From Paenibacillus gorillae (GTDB lineage: Bacteria; Bacillota; Bacilli; Paenibacillales; Paenibacillaceae), in the NCBI RefSeq assembly GCF_000513275.1, contig NZ_CBVJ010000017.1, positions 1 to 64,000 on the forward strand: a stretch of 64,000 nucleotides of DNA, in the 5' to 3' direction. The translations under genes and the position numbers were made by a program. This document shows, in pieces, positions 28,185-37,249 of the stretch. The notes under the pieces are model-generated. The model saw only the letters and a program-made list of their open reading frames with translations. It was not told where the DNA came from and did not search any database. Position 1 is the first letter of the stretch. Every line of letters begins with the position of its first letter.

Positions 28185-30353
28185 ATGGACATTATTAACC
28201 AGACGAACCGCACGATTCTGTTCGAGGAAATCAATCCGGAAAAATTGGATCTGATTACGCTCGTAGGCGACGTGAAGGGTATCGACAGCTTAAGCGATGA
28301 CAAAATCAAAGAAATCAACAAACAATTGCTGGTCCGCAGCTTCGACGAATTTCTCGACAAATTTTCGCCAAGCGTATACTCGTTTTTCAACGCCGCGAAT
28401 CAGAAGGTCGTATATGCATTGAAAAGGCCGGAAGGCCTTGAGGAGAATGCCGTTTCGGAAATCAAGATCGATCAGCACAATGATTTTCTGAAAATGCTGT
28501 TCACCCTTATCGATACGAAAAGAAGCCAAGGCATTTCCAATGTCGACTTCAAATTCGAGCATTTGCTGGACATGATCTCTCCGAAGAAAGTGATGGATGA
28601 CATCCGCCAGGTGCGGAAGGAAATCCACTATTTGTACGGCCAATACGAGAAGCTCGACGAGGGCGATCCGAAGAAGCTGGATATGGGCGACAAGCTGAAC
28701 GTGCTGTTCGAGGAGGCAAGCAAAAACTATAACAACGTAATGGCGATGCTGCCTCTTGCGATCGAGGATATCAAGACGAGACTGCTGCTTGGCGGCTCTC
28801 AGGAAGAGAATCAGGCAGAAGCTATTCAAGTTGGCATGCTGACAATCGGCGAGAGCGGCGAGCTCAAAATCATTGAAGCGCCGAAGAGCGACAGCACAGA
28901 ATTGATGCTGCTGGATGATCAAGCAGGCAGCGGGCTGCCGGAAGTGTTCGCCGACGATTACGGCTCGATCACGGATACGCCTTCCGCCTACGTGAAGGAT
29001 CTTGTCGTTCGTACGTTCTCTCCGCTTCCTGCGGTACAGAGCGACGTCGACACCTCGACGGAAGTAAGCAATTACAACACGTACCTCGAGTTCTACAAAA
29101 ATGCGAAGGACGATTTCGTCAAAACGGTAAAGCCGCTCGTGGAAAAAATATTGGGCGTCAAAATGTTCTTCGACCAATACGCGAGCAAAAACAAAGGCAT
29201 GTCGCCAACGCTGCTCATTACGAACAGCAAGCTGGATATGACCGTTAAGAGCGGCAATATCCCGCGTCTGGAGACGTATCTGAACACCGTCAACTCGAAA
29301 AACGACTTCGCCGATACGATCTGGTACGGCATTGTGCCTTCGGTTGAGCTGGAGACGGCGGGTAAAGTTAAAGTTTCCCGCGAGCGCTTCAGAGGCAACG
29401 AGAAGCAAGTGAAGGAAGACGGCAACAGCATGGAGTCGCTTTCGATGCTGCTTCAAGTGGTCAGCGAATACAAGGTGCAGGTGTTCTTCAGCTTCGAATC
29501 CGGCGAGGAGACGACGTTCAGCAGCATTGCTACGGCGGGTATCGACAAGTATGTTGATAAATGCGCCGTTCTCGTTCGCAAAGGCTTCAGCGAGTTCGCC
29601 ATCCCTTGTGTACCTAACTTTACGATTATTCCGAAAGACAAGTCGGGCGTCGTCATCGACAGCCGGATGCTGCAGACCGAACACGGCGTGCAGCTGTCTC
29701 AGGAGAAGGAAGATATTTTGAAGCTATGGATCGAGGGCGTCTATGTCGGAGCCTCGTATGTAGCGGCGGGTATCGTAGCGGCTTACCAATGTCCGGAATA
29801 TTTGCGGGAGCAGTTCAAGACGGTCAGCAAGGATTATCCGGGCGTACGCTTCGATATTGAAGCTGGAGACAACGGCCTGCGCGTCGTAACCTCGATGGCG
29901 AAGGAAATTTCCGGCTTTACGAACAACATCAAGGATTCCATCAACCGTAAAAACTTTGGCTTTGTCTTCTCCTCGGAGAATGCTCAGCTGCAGGACAAAG
30001 ACATTCGTCGAATCACGGTGTACAAGGCAAGAAGTCTGGCGATGTCGGAGGATGGCTTCGACTCCATCTACAAGACGCTGGTCAGCACGTATATCGAGCG
30101 TATTCTGCGCTTCCAGACGGGCGACTTCAAGCATGAGAACATCGTGAAGTTCTTCAGCAACAATCCGAGCAGCCAGAAGAGCAAGTGGCTTGGCGCGCGC
30201 GGATATATCAACTCCGTCATTCAAGACGGCGATGATATGAGCTACATCATCGACGAGAAGAGCAATATGTGCCACATTGATCTCGTATTCAACGGCAACG
30301 TGAAAAATCTCGAGGTCATGATTACAAAAGGAACAACGCCGGTTAAGGCGTAG
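28185..30353 (+). CDS. Probable fused TssB/TssC-like contractile sheath protein
   Basis: A 722-residue protein. Residues 1 to about 100 look like the TssB end of a sheath: LDLITLVGDVKGIDSLSDD, then VRSFDEFLDKFSPSVYSFFN. The last 300 residues look like TssC: FSFESGEETTFSSIATAG (near 434), IPCVPNFTIIPKDKSGVV (near 473), EGVYVGASYVAAGIVAAYQ (near 515) and PGVRFDIE. In Gram-negative type VI systems these two halves are separate proteins that form the contractile outer tube. The start is uncertain: no ribosome binding site lies right before ATG 28185; TTG 28158 would add nine residues. The next gene encodes a small Hcp-like protein, as expected. The assignment is by pattern and gene order, not by search. 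Confidence 0.7.
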   Translation: MDIINQTNRTILFEEINPEKLDLITLVGDVKGIDSLSDDKIKEINKQLLVRSFDEFLDKFSPSVYSFFNAANQKVVYALKRPEGLEENAVSEIKIDQHNDFLKMLFTLIDTKRSQGISNVDFKFEHLLDMISPKKVMDDIRQVRKEIHYLYGQYEKLDEGDPKKLDMGDKLNVLFEEASKNYNNVMAMLPLAIEDIKTRLLLGGSQEENQAEAIQVGMLTIGESGELKIIEAPKSDSTELMLLDDQAGSGLPEVFADDYGSITDTPSAYVKDLVVRTFSPLPAVQSDVDTSTEVSNYNTYLEFYKNAKDDFVKTVKPLVEKILGVKMFFDQYASKNKGMSPTLLITNSKLDMTVKSGNIPRLETYLNTVNSKNDFADTIWYGIVPSVELETAGKVKVSRERFRGNEKQVKEDGNSMESLSMLLQVVSEYKVQVFFSFESGEETTFSSIATAGIDKYVDKCAVLVRKGFSEFAIPCVPNFTIIPKDKSGVVIDSRMLQTEHGVQLSQEKEDILKLWIEGVYVGASYVAAGIVAAYQCPEYLREQFKTVSKDYPGVRFDIEAGDNGLRVVTSMAKEISGFTNNIKDSINRKNFGFVFSSENAQLQDKDIRRITVYKARSLAMSEDGFDSIYKTLVSTYIERILRFQTGDFKHENIVKFFSNNPSSQKSKWLGARGYINSVIQDGDDMSYIIDEKSNMCHIDLVFNGNVKNLEVMITKGTTPVKA

Positions 30354-30380
30354 ACCTGGCAGTAACCCATTCCGGGTGTT

Positions 30381-30411
30381 AAAGGTTTAAGTCCCTTCGG
30401 GGCTTGCCTTT
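30381..30411 (+). other. Intercistronic hairpin between sheath and tube genes
   Basis: AAAGG and CCTTT enclose AAGTCCC-TTCG-GGGCTT, giving a stem with a stable TTCG loop and a small internal bulge. No T run follows, so it looks more like an mRNA-stabilising or processing hairpin than a terminator. Confidence 0.5.
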
Positions 30412-30467
30412 CAACATATATAATTCACACAGCCATTGGCTGAACAAATTCGAGGAGGCAATTATTC

Positions 30468-30893
30468 ATGGGATTCAGATTGAAAGTAGAAGGCGCAGAA
30501 ACAATCGAGCTGGGATTGGACAATATTCAAAAGGTTAAGTACGACACGGATACGCCGGATGATTCCAACGCGCGTTCCACAGACGTTGGCGCTACGCTGC
30601 TCTTGAGCGGCAAAATCATTACAGCTACGGACGGCGACAGCGCCGACGATACGCTTAAGCTTGCGACTTGGTCGCTTGTGCCGGCTGAGAAAGCGGACGC
30701 TTACCGCAAAGTAACGCTGGAAGTTATCGCAGCTGATCAAGTGGTGCGCAAAGTTTACTTCCCGAATGCATTCGTCGTGGATTACACGGAAGAGTTCGGC
30801 GATACAGAAGGCGTAGGTACGTTCAGCCTCTACATCAAGCAGAAAAAAGACAAAACCGAGTTTACGAAAATCGAAGGCGGCTACTCCGTTTAA
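30468..30893 (+). CDS. Hcp-like tube protein candidate
   Basis: A 141-residue acidic, beta-rich protein with GAGGAGGCAATTATTC before the ATG. It starts MGFRLKVEGAETIELGLDNI, contains DTPDDSNARSTDVGATLLLS and ATWSLVPAEKADAYRKVTLE and ends FTKIEGGYSV. The size, the single compact beta-domain, lack of cysteine and membrane segments, and the position just after the sheath gene all fit the inner-tube subunit of a contractile system, of which Hcp is the type VI member. I see no signature that would make this certain. It is bracketed by hairpins on both sides, which could give it a separate, more stable message as expected for an abundant subunit. Confidence 0.6.
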   Translation: MGFRLKVEGAETIELGLDNIQKVKYDTDTPDDSNARSTDVGATLLLSGKIITATDGDSADDTLKLATWSLVPAEKADAYRKVTLEVIAADQVVRKVYFPNAFVVDYTEEFGDTEGVGTFSLYIKQKKDKTEFTKIEGGYSV

Positions 30894-30920
30894 CCGTTGA
30901 CAGCCAACGAATGAATGGAT

Positions 30921-30944
30921 GGAGTGCCTTGCAAAAGGCACTCC
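30921..30944 (+). other. Hairpin after the tube gene
   Basis: GGAGTGCC (30921-30928) and GGCACTCC (30937-30944) form a perfect eight-base stem with loop TTGCAAAA. There is no T run after it, so full termination is unlikely; partial termination or 3'-end protection of the tube message is possible. Confidence 0.55.
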
Positions 30945-30989
30945 GTCTGCTATATATACCAATCCAACGTAAAGAGTTGATTTCGAGCG

Positions 30990-31442
30990 ATGGCTACTAC
31001 TTATTACGACCTATTGGAGATTACACAGCAGGCGACACCTGATCAGATTAAGCAAGCTTATCGAAAGCTCGCCAAGCGGCATCATCCCGATACAAACGGC
31101 GGCAGCCAGGAAGCAGAGAAACGATTTAAAGAAGTGCACGAAGCCTATGAAACGCTGGGTGATCCGGATAAAAGAAGCGCTTATGACGAGCAGCTTGCTG
31201 CCGGAGCGCAGCGTGCGCCTGGAGGCGGACCGAAGAAGCCGGGAAGAACGGCCGCTGCTGCTGGAGCGGGTGCGGGCAACAAGACTGGGGCAGATTTCGA
31301 CATCAATCAGATGTCGCAGCAGTTCGAGCAGTTTTTCGGATTTCATCCGAAGAACAAAGCGGACGGAAACGGCAAACCGCTGAACAAGAAGAGTAACCCG
31401 CTGGATACGACCGATTTGTTCAATCGTTTTTTCGGCAAATAA
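30990..31442 (+). CDS. J-domain (DnaJ-type) co-chaperone of the injection locus
   Basis: A 150-residue protein starts with a J domain ([20 protein letters not shown], then [14 protein letters not shown] with the essential HPD, and [17 protein letters not shown]). After residue 70 there is an Ala/Gly/Pro-rich linker and a C-terminal part with [16 protein letters not shown] and [12 protein letters not shown]. It lacks the zinc-finger and substrate domains of DnaJ. Two FHA genes follow. A dedicated Hsp70-like gene lies 6 kb downstream in the same direction, so the two probably form a chaperone pair for this system. Confidence 0.88.
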   Translation: MATTYYDLLEITQQATPDQIKQAYRKLAKRHHPDTNGGSQEAEKRFKEVHEAYETLGDPDKRSAYDEQLAAGAQRAPGGGPKKPGRTAAAAGAGAGNKTGADFDINQMSQQFEQFFGFHPKNKADGNGKPLNKKSNPLDTTDLFNRFFGK

Positions 31443-31457
31443 GGAGTGAACTATGGG

Positions 31458-32039
31458 ATGATAGCGCAGGCGACGACGGCGGAAGGTCATAACCGGGGCG
31501 GCAAGGGCGGCAGATCGAAAGGGATTATTATTATCGATATCCTTATTTTGATAACTGTGATAGAGGCACTATATTATGCTTTTTTTATTAATACAGACGA
31601 GCAGGTCATGTGGGCGGCTGCAATTGCCGCGTTAACGGCGCTGCTTATCTTTTTGGGAGTTAAGCTTAGCAAGAGAAACGGAATGAAGCGCAAGACGGAA
31701 CCTATAGCAAAGCTCGTGCTGCTGGATGAAGAGGGCGAGCGGATGAAGGAATGGTACATAAACGGGGAAACTTCCTTGCTGATCGGCAAAAGCTCAGGCC
31801 GCAGCGAGGTTGACATAGACTTATCCGATGCGGAGTACGCATCGATTATCAGTCCCCAGCATGCGGTGCTGAACTATGCGCAGGGCGCCTGGTATGTCGA
31901 GGACCTGGATTCTCGCAACGGCGTCGGTCTGAGAAAGTTCAATCGCAGCGCGGTCACAAGACTGGACAACGAGCAGCCGTACAGGCTGGACGCGGGGGAT
32001 TTGCTACTGATCGCGAACACAAGATTGCTGGTGAAATAA
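31458..32039 (+). CDS. Membrane protein with C-terminal FHA domain
   Basis: The 193-residue protein has a short cytosolic N terminus, two membrane segments (about residues 22-44, IIIIDILILITVIEALYYAF, and 52-72, AAAIAALTALLIFLGVKL) and an FHA domain from about residue 95 with LIGKSSGRSEVDIDLS, ISPQHAVLNY and VEDLDSRNGVGL, the classic phosphothreonine-binding loops. ATG 31458 is chosen; GTG 31446 lies within AAGGAG. FHA domains recruit phosphorylated partners, and in type VI systems Fha1 relays the PpkA/PppA kinase switch. Confidence 0.85.
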   Translation: MIAQATTAEGHNRGGKGGRSKGIIIIDILILITVIEALYYAFFINTDEQVMWAAAIAALTALLIFLGVKLSKRNGMKRKTEPIAKLVLLDEEGERMKEWYINGETSLLIGKSSGRSEVDIDLSDAEYASIISPQHAVLNYAQGAWYVEDLDSRNGVGLRKFNRSAVTRLDNEQPYRLDAGDLLLIANTRLLVK

Positions 32040-32109
32040 TAACGATGAATTTGCCGCGTATCGCCGGTAGAGGGGCGATGACGCTCAAATAGATGGAGGA
32101 TCGATCACG

Positions 32110-32638
32110 ATGAGTTTGACGAGATGCCCGAATGGCCACATGTTCAGTACGCGAAAGCATGGCAACGTTTGCCCTTATTGCAGCTCCAGCGTTGAATTCC
32201 AAGGGGCAAAAGGCGGGGAGAAGAGACCGGTGCAGCAGGTGGAAGAGGATGAAAAAACGATGCCGTATATGGGCGAAGTGAAGGGGATCGATCCGGTCAC
32301 CGGATGGCTGGTCTGTATTGAGGGTCCTCAGCTTGGCCAAGATTACCGCATTATGGCGGAGAAAAATCTTTATCGGCCGCTCGGAGGAAATGCATATCCG
32401 CATTATTGGTGATAATTCGGTCTCCAGGCGCAATCATGCCGTTATCGTCTATGATCCGAAGAAACGGAACTTCTATCTGCTGCCGGGCGACGCTTCGGGG
32501 CTTGCCTACCATAACAATGAAGCGGTCTATTCCCCTGTCGAACTGACCGCTTATGACGTTGTGCAGCTGGGAAGGAGCAAGTTTATTTTCATTCCGCTCT
32601 GCGGAACGCACTTTGAATGGGAAGACAGCGGGGCTTAA
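32110..32638 (+). CDS. Zinc-ribbon FHA protein, frameshifted in this sequence
   Basis: The N-terminal part has a zinc ribbon (RCPNGHMFSTRKHGNVCPYC) and an acidic linker. The frame breaks in the AAAAA run at 32362-32366; removing one A joins DYRIMAEK to IFIGRSEEMHIRIIGDN and then SVSRRNHAVIVYDPKK, an FHA domain with its GRS and SRRNH phosphopeptide-binding loops. The joined protein is about 175 residues and ends at 32638. Its domain order, zinc ribbon then FHA, is common in small bacterial proteins next to kinases. Without the repair neither half would fold as a full domain. Confidence 0.8.
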
Positions 32639-32642
32639 CGGG

Positions 32643-33509
32643 ATGATGCTTATGCAGATTATCCAACTTCCTCCGCTTGTCATTCTGCTCGCTTTTATCC
32701 TTGTTATTGTCGTTCTGTTGTTGATTCGCCGGCGTCTCGCGGCCAGGGGAGGCCCCGTCGTCCGGCAACAACCGCCTGCCGTGCAGATCGGGAACGGGCA
32801 GACGATTGGCGCACGGGATGAGCAGGATGATTATTTCGCAACGGCGGAGACACCGGCAGGAACGATAGCCGTTTTAGCAGATGGCATTAGCGGTCTGGCA
32901 AACGGCAGAATGGCAAGTACGACCGCCGTATCGACGTTCATCAGGCAGTTCATGAATGTGAATAGCGAGCGGGAAATCGCGCCGTTTCTTAGTCAAGCTG
33001 CACGACAGGCGAATGGAGATATATTGCGCCAGCTTAGCGGCTCGAATGGCGGGACGACCGCCGTCGCCGCCATCGTCTGCGGCGACGCTCTTCATTGGGG
33101 AGCGGTCGGCGACAGCGTCATTATCATCTACCGGAAAGGTGAATTCATCCCGGTGAACCGGAAGCATATATTGGCGACGGTGCTGGAAGAACGCTGCCTT
33201 TCGGGTGAAATAACAGCCGATCAGGCGCGGGGAAACCCGATGCGAAAACGGCTTATCAATTACTTGGGCTATGAAAGCTTCGAGAGTATGGATATTTGCG
33301 AGGAGCCGTTCCGCTTGAAGCCAAAGGATAAAATATTGCTTTGCAGCGACGGGCTTTACAACGGCCTGACGGAAATTGAGATGGATGAGGTGCTTGGCAG
33401 GGGAATGCCGCCGTATGAAGCCGCGGAGCAGCTGATCGAAGCTATTGAACGGAAAAGACTGAAGAATCAGGACAATGCGACGATTGTTATTTTGGAGCCG
33501 GCTTTGTAA
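32643..33509 (+). CDS. PP2C-type phosphatase with N-terminal membrane anchor
   Basis: The protein of 288 residues begins with one hydrophobic segment (about IIQLPPLVILLAFILVIVVL) followed by basic residues, then a PP2C domain. The motifs are AVLADGISGLANGRMAS, GTTAVAAIVCGDALHWGAVG, LLCSDGLYNGL and QDNATIVIL, so the metal-binding aspartates are kept. It should remove phosphate from partners phosphorylated by the upstream kinase and bound by the FHA proteins. The start at 32643 overlaps nothing but follows the FHA stop by four bases. An in-frame ATG nine bases later is also possible. Confidence 0.85.
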   Translation: MMLMQIIQLPPLVILLAFILVIVVLLLIRRRLAARGGPVVRQQPPAVQIGNGQTIGARDEQDDYFATAETPAGTIAVLADGISGLANGRMASTTAVSTFIRQFMNVNSEREIAPFLSQAARQANGDILRQLSGSNGGTTAVAAIVCGDALHWGAVGDSVIIIYRKGEFIPVNRKHILATVLEERCLSGEITADQARGNPMRKRLINYLGYESFESMDICEEPFRLKPKDKILLCSDGLYNGLTEIEMDEVLGRGMPPYEAAEQLIEAIERKRLKNQDNATIVILEPAL

Positions 33510-33559
33510 CGGTATGAAGATCAGCCAAGCGAGGAACGGCATGTAAGCGGAGGTCAGCG

Positions 33560-35215
33560 ATGAGAAAGGACAACAGCAACTTTAAGACAGAATTTCTGTC
33601 CGAAGCGGGCAATTTCATGGAGAACAGAGATTACTTCGCTTACGTCGAGCTGGACGATATGGCTTGCTGGGTCGCTGTTGACGGCTGCGATACGGACTCG
33701 GAAGTGAACAGCGCGGAGATGGCTGTGCAGTGTGTGCTGGAGAACTTTTCCGAGCAGCCGACAATGTCCCGCAGGAAGCTGAGGGAGTATGTGCTTGAGG
33801 CACATGAATGGCTGCGGTATGAGAGCCGCCGCGTTCGGCTTAAAGCAAGCATCATCGTCGTTGTGACGGATTATACCCGCACTGTATGGGCAGTTGCCGG
33901 CAATGCGAGACTGTACCACTTTCGCGGGGGACGGCTGCTGGCAAGAAGCAAAGATACTTCGCTGGCGCAGACGATGGCTGACAGAGGGAATCTGTCGGAA
34001 TCCGCTGTTGACCGTCATGAAGAGCGGCATAACCTGCTGCAATACCTGGGCAACCCCGAGGGGTGTGAGCCCTTCTTATCTAAGAAAATACCGCTTCATG
34101 ATGGTGATGTGCTGCTGCTCGCTACACAGGGGCTTTGGGAAGGCGTTGACGTTCCGGAAATGCTCGACGCGCTTGAAGAAGCGCAAGAGCCGTCCCAATT
34201 GGTCGATGTGCTGGAGGATGTACTGCTTAGCAAGCAGCGGGCATCGATAGGCAACTATACAGTGGCTGCTGTCTACGCGGACAAGGTGTATAAGGAAGAC
34301 AAGAAAAAGCGGAACAAGTGGATCAAACGGATTGCAATCGCGATGATCCCGGTCCTTATCGCAGGCGGCATGGCGATTTACTTCAAAGGACGGGCCGCTG
34401 CAAGGGTCGCGGAGAGCGTTGTCAATATGCAGGAATACGGAAGCAACGGAGATACCTATGTCGAGGAGCAGAATTACACGCAGGCGATGAAGTCGTACAG
34501 CGAAGCGCGTAATGAAGCAAAGAAGATTAAAGACAAGCTTCACGTTGCGCTTTACGGAAAAAACTACAAAAAAGCCGAGCTGATCGTGGCGGGTGACGAC
34601 TTTCTGCGCGACGGCAAGTACGATAAGGCGCTGACGCAATACAAGAAAGCGAAGGAAGAGACGAAGGGCGACGACAAATACGATCCTGAGCAGCTGGATC
34701 AAAGAATCGCCAGCATTGATGAATATATTCGAATTGGGGAAACGGTGCAGAAGGCGGATTTGCAGGCGGAGTCGCGTGATTACCAAGCCGCCCTCTTGCT
34801 CTACAGGGAAGCACATAAGGCTGCGCTTAATGTTTCTTATTCCGGGGTGAAGGACATTAAGACGAAGCTGGACGATATGGAAGCAAAGATTGCGGAGCTG
34901 GAGAAGGAGCAGAAGAAGCTGCAGGCTGAGAGTCTGGAGAAGCAAGGCAACCGGAACCTGGCAGCCGGGAAATATGCGGCTGCCATCGATGCTTTCTCGC
35001 AGTCGCAGGCGGTGTATCAGGAGATTGGGATGCTGGAGTCTGTGCTTAAGCTGGAGAGGAGCATTACGAAGGCGGAAGATAAGCTGAATCCGATTCCTCC
35101 GGCAAGCGCTGCCGGGGCAGGCGGCTCCGGGCAGGGAATCTCGAATGATGATTTGCCAGCTTCTGTCAATGACAGCGGCAATACAGAGAAGAACGAATCC
35201 GCAAGCAATGGTTGA
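33560..35215 (+). CDS. PP2C-like (likely inactive) domain, membrane segment and coiled-coil repeat protein
   Basis: Residues 1-230 have the outline of a PP2C phosphatase, but key metal ligands are altered: the DGMGG motif reads AVDGCDTDSEVNSAEMA and the SDGL motif reads LLATQGLWEGV, so it is probably a pseudophosphatase. A membrane segment (about residues 254-277, RIAIAMIPVLIAGGMAIYF) follows basic residues. The outside part has helical TPR-like repeats (YVEEQNYTQAMKSYSEA, LLRDGKYDKALTQYKKA, AESRDYQAALLLYREAHKA, NRNLAAGKYAAAIDAFSQ) and a Gly/Ser-rich tail. It may act as a signalling scaffold in the envelope. It overlaps the start of the following gene's upstream frame. Confidence 0.75.
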   Translation: MRKDNSNFKTEFLSEAGNFMENRDYFAYVELDDMACWVAVDGCDTDSEVNSAEMAVQCVLENFSEQPTMSRRKLREYVLEAHEWLRYESRRVRLKASIIVVVTDYTRTVWAVAGNARLYHFRGGRLLARSKDTSLAQTMADRGNLSESAVDRHEERHNLLQYLGNPEGCEPFLSKKIPLHDGDVLLLATQGLWEGVDVPEMLDALEEAQEPSQLVDVLEDVLLSKQRASIGNYTVAAVYADKVYKEDKKKRNKWIKRIAIAMIPVLIAGGMAIYFKGRAAARVAESVVNMQEYGSNGDTYVEEQNYTQAMKSYSEARNEAKKIKDKLHVALYGKNYKKAELIVAGDDFLRDGKYDKALTQYKKAKEETKGDDKYDPEQLDQRIASIDEYIRIGETVQKADLQAESRDYQAALLLYREAHKAALNVSYSGVKDIKTKLDDMEAKIAELEKEQKKLQAESLEKQGNRNLAAGKYAAAIDAFSQSQAVYQEIGMLESVLKLERSITKAEDKLNPIPPASAAGAGGSGQGISNDDLPASVNDSGNTEKNESASNG

Positions 35216-35247
35216 GGAACGGGCGAGAGAGGGGAAGACGAAGACGG

Positions 35248-36540
35248 ATGAAGGATATTGTAGCGGACCGGCTCAGCCGGATGGAGGATTTGGAGCAGCG
35301 CAAGCAATTGAAGCAGCTTATGAACGGACTCTTCCTCGGCATGGTCGATTACCAGGAGAAGATGAACGCAGCACTGGAACGAAGGGTATTCGAGGAGCTG
35401 GAGGACGGCGAGGACAAGCATGATATATTCGTAACCGTATGCGCTCGTGACGATTTTGATCCGATACATGATTTTCTGTACCCCATGCTTCCGGAAGATG
35501 TGAAGCAGCCCTCCATTGCGCTAAACCGGATTGTAGAGAGCTTGAGCCGCGGCGAGGAGACGAAGCTCTATACGTTGTTCATGCAATGCGATAATCCGGA
35601 GCTGAATGAGCTGTTGAAGGGCAAACGGACATTTCGCGGTGTTCTGGAAACGACAGGCGGCCGTTACACTATCGAAGCCAGAGTGGAGCGAAGCAGCCGG
35701 TATACGGCGCAGATCGAGCGTCTTTATGATGTTTTTCAGAAAAACGGGGTGCCTTGGAAGACGGTCAATCATCCATACGCCTACAAGTTTATAGATGTCA
35801 TCCTGACCGGCAGCGACCGGATGCCAGCAGCAGATGAGGAAGTGCTGGAGCTCAGCGTTGATTTGGAGCAGTACGAGCGATACAAGCGGTCTGATATTAT
35901 TCCGCTGTGGAATATTGAGCAGCTTGCGCTGAAGAACAGCGGGTTCCCGGTACCGGCAGCGGACCGGATCAACTTCGAGCATGTCATGTCGCTGCGCAAG
36001 ACCGGTTCCGAGCATGGCTATCTCGTTGACGGGGATGAGGAAAATATCCGTTATATTAAACGGTCCGCCGACGAGCTGACGATTGTTAGTCCGCAGGAGA
36101 GATCGGGCGTGTGGAACGTATGGAAGCTGACGCAGCCGGTTCTGGACAAGCATAGCAAGCTCGAATATCCGCTGTATTCGAACCGCCGCAAGGATGGTTT
36201 TATCGGCAAATACGCCCGTAAGCAAACGATGGTCATACGCGCGACAGGCGAGCTGATGCGGATTGTTCATTCATTCGAGGCGGCCCAGTGGCTGGAGCTG
36301 GCGGAAGCGGCGGTGGACAGCATTCCCTCGGGTGGAGCAAATGGCCGGACGTACGGCATGAATCCGTTCATCAGCGACAATATCCGCTCGGAGGCGGGGA
36401 AGAAGCGTCTTAAGCTGACATTCCGCCCTAGAGGCGGGCAATCCGGGTCTGATTATATGCTGTGTGACCTGATGAGCTTTCTCGTGTCCGAGATTCAGAT
36501 GTATTTTCCGGAATACAGATGCGAAGGGGAATGGGCTTGA
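35248..36540 (+). CDS. Unrecognised 430-residue protein of the injection locus
   Basis: A soluble, mixed alpha/beta protein (starts MKDIVADRLSRMEDLEQRKQ, charged helix) with no membrane segment, signal peptide or motif that I recognise. ATG 35248 is preferred over the TTG at 35212, which overlaps the previous stop; GAGAGGGG lies 14 bases upstream, a long spacing. The end (SFLVSEIQMYFPEYRCEGEWA) overlaps the start of the next gene. Lying between the sheath/tube/signalling genes and the Hsp70-like gene, it is a candidate baseplate component (TssF/TssK position), but that is inference only. Confidence 0.6.
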   Translation: MKDIVADRLSRMEDLEQRKQLKQLMNGLFLGMVDYQEKMNAALERRVFEELEDGEDKHDIFVTVCARDDFDPIHDFLYPMLPEDVKQPSIALNRIVESLSRGEETKLYTLFMQCDNPELNELLKGKRTFRGVLETTGGRYTIEARVERSSRYTAQIERLYDVFQKNGVPWKTVNHPYAYKFIDVILTGSDRMPAADEEVLELSVDLEQYERYKRSDIIPLWNIEQLALKNSGFPVPAADRINFEHVMSLRKTGSEHGYLVDGDEENIRYIKRSADELTIVSPQERSGVWNVWKLTQPVLDKHSKLEYPLYSNRRKDGFIGKYARKQTMVIRATGELMRIVHSFEAAQWLELAEAAVDSIPSGGANGRTYGMNPFISDNIRSEAGKKRLKLTFRPRGGQSGSDYMLCDLMSFLVSEIQMYFPEYRCEGEWA

Positions 36541-37226
36541 ATTACATATGGGACTTAATGGTCAAGGCTCAGCGGTCGGGCAGGAATAAGAAAGGAATCT
36601 ACTTTCAGCCTGCCAAGGTGTACTCGCCGTACATGGAGCTGAGCCTTGTCGACATCAACGCCATGCAGATCGAGCGGGAAGTCGAAGTGAATCCTTATTA
36701 CCGGTTCTACGATATTTTCCGGGATATGTTCACACTCGACAATGAGGAATCTGAAGAACTGCGCAACGCGCTGTTCGATATTATGATTCATTTTCTGGCG
36801 GATATCGATTTGATGCAGGGGATGAACCGGCGGGAGTATTGTATCCGGTTTGTTCTTAAGGATATGGAGGAGGGCCTGTTCGGGGAGGATGTAAGACGCG
36901 GCCTCGCATTGTTCGACCGGGATGAAAGGGAAATCATTGCTGTCAATGTTCTGCGTCTTTACGAGACTGGCGAAGCCGTCTATCTGCTCAAGGATACGAT
37001 GAGGAAGCTGTTCCGCCGCTCGACGATTTATGTGAACTGCGAGGAAAAGGATGAGCTGGTCTTCTATGTCGGACAGAAGGAATCGGCGGAGACGAAAGCG
37101 CGAATCGAGCTGGTGCGGCGAATTTTTCTGCCGATCCGCTTCGATACGGAAATTTACTGGGAGCATCATTTCGGCATACAGGGCTATGAAGAAACGATGC
37201 GGATTGATCGTATCGCCTTGTATTAG
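36537..37226 (+). CDS. Unrecognised 229-residue protein of the injection locus
   Basis: A soluble, acidic protein. AAGGGG at 36524-36529 favours the TTG at 36537 (MNYIWDLMVKAQRSGRNKKG); ATG 36519 or 36531 are alternatives. Features are YFQPAKVYSPYMELSLVDIN, a helical middle and the end RIFLPIRFDTEIYWEHHFGI. The latter resembles the last strand-helix of gpI-type tail proteins, but weakly. Start overlaps the previous stop, so the two genes are translated together and may form a complex, for example a baseplate wedge pair. Function not assigned. Confidence 0.55.
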   Translation: MNYIWDLMVKAQRSGRNKKGIYFQPAKVYSPYMELSLVDINAMQIEREVEVNPYYRFYDIFRDMFTLDNEESEELRNALFDIMIHFLADIDLMQGMNRREYCIRFVLKDMEEGLFGEDVRRGLALFDRDEREIIAVNVLRLYETGEAVYLLKDTMRKLFRRSTIYVNCEEKDELVFYVGQKESAETKARIELVRRIFLPIRFDTEIYWEHHFGIQGYEETMRIDRIALY

Positions 37227-37249
37227 GCGGAGAAGGAGGAGGAGCGACA

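Noticed and set aside
28290..29684. A minus-strand frame of 464 residues opposite the sheath gene
   Set aside because: It is antisense to the sheath-like gene and its composition (many Arg, Leu, His, Phe) is typical of a complement frame of a GC-biased gene.
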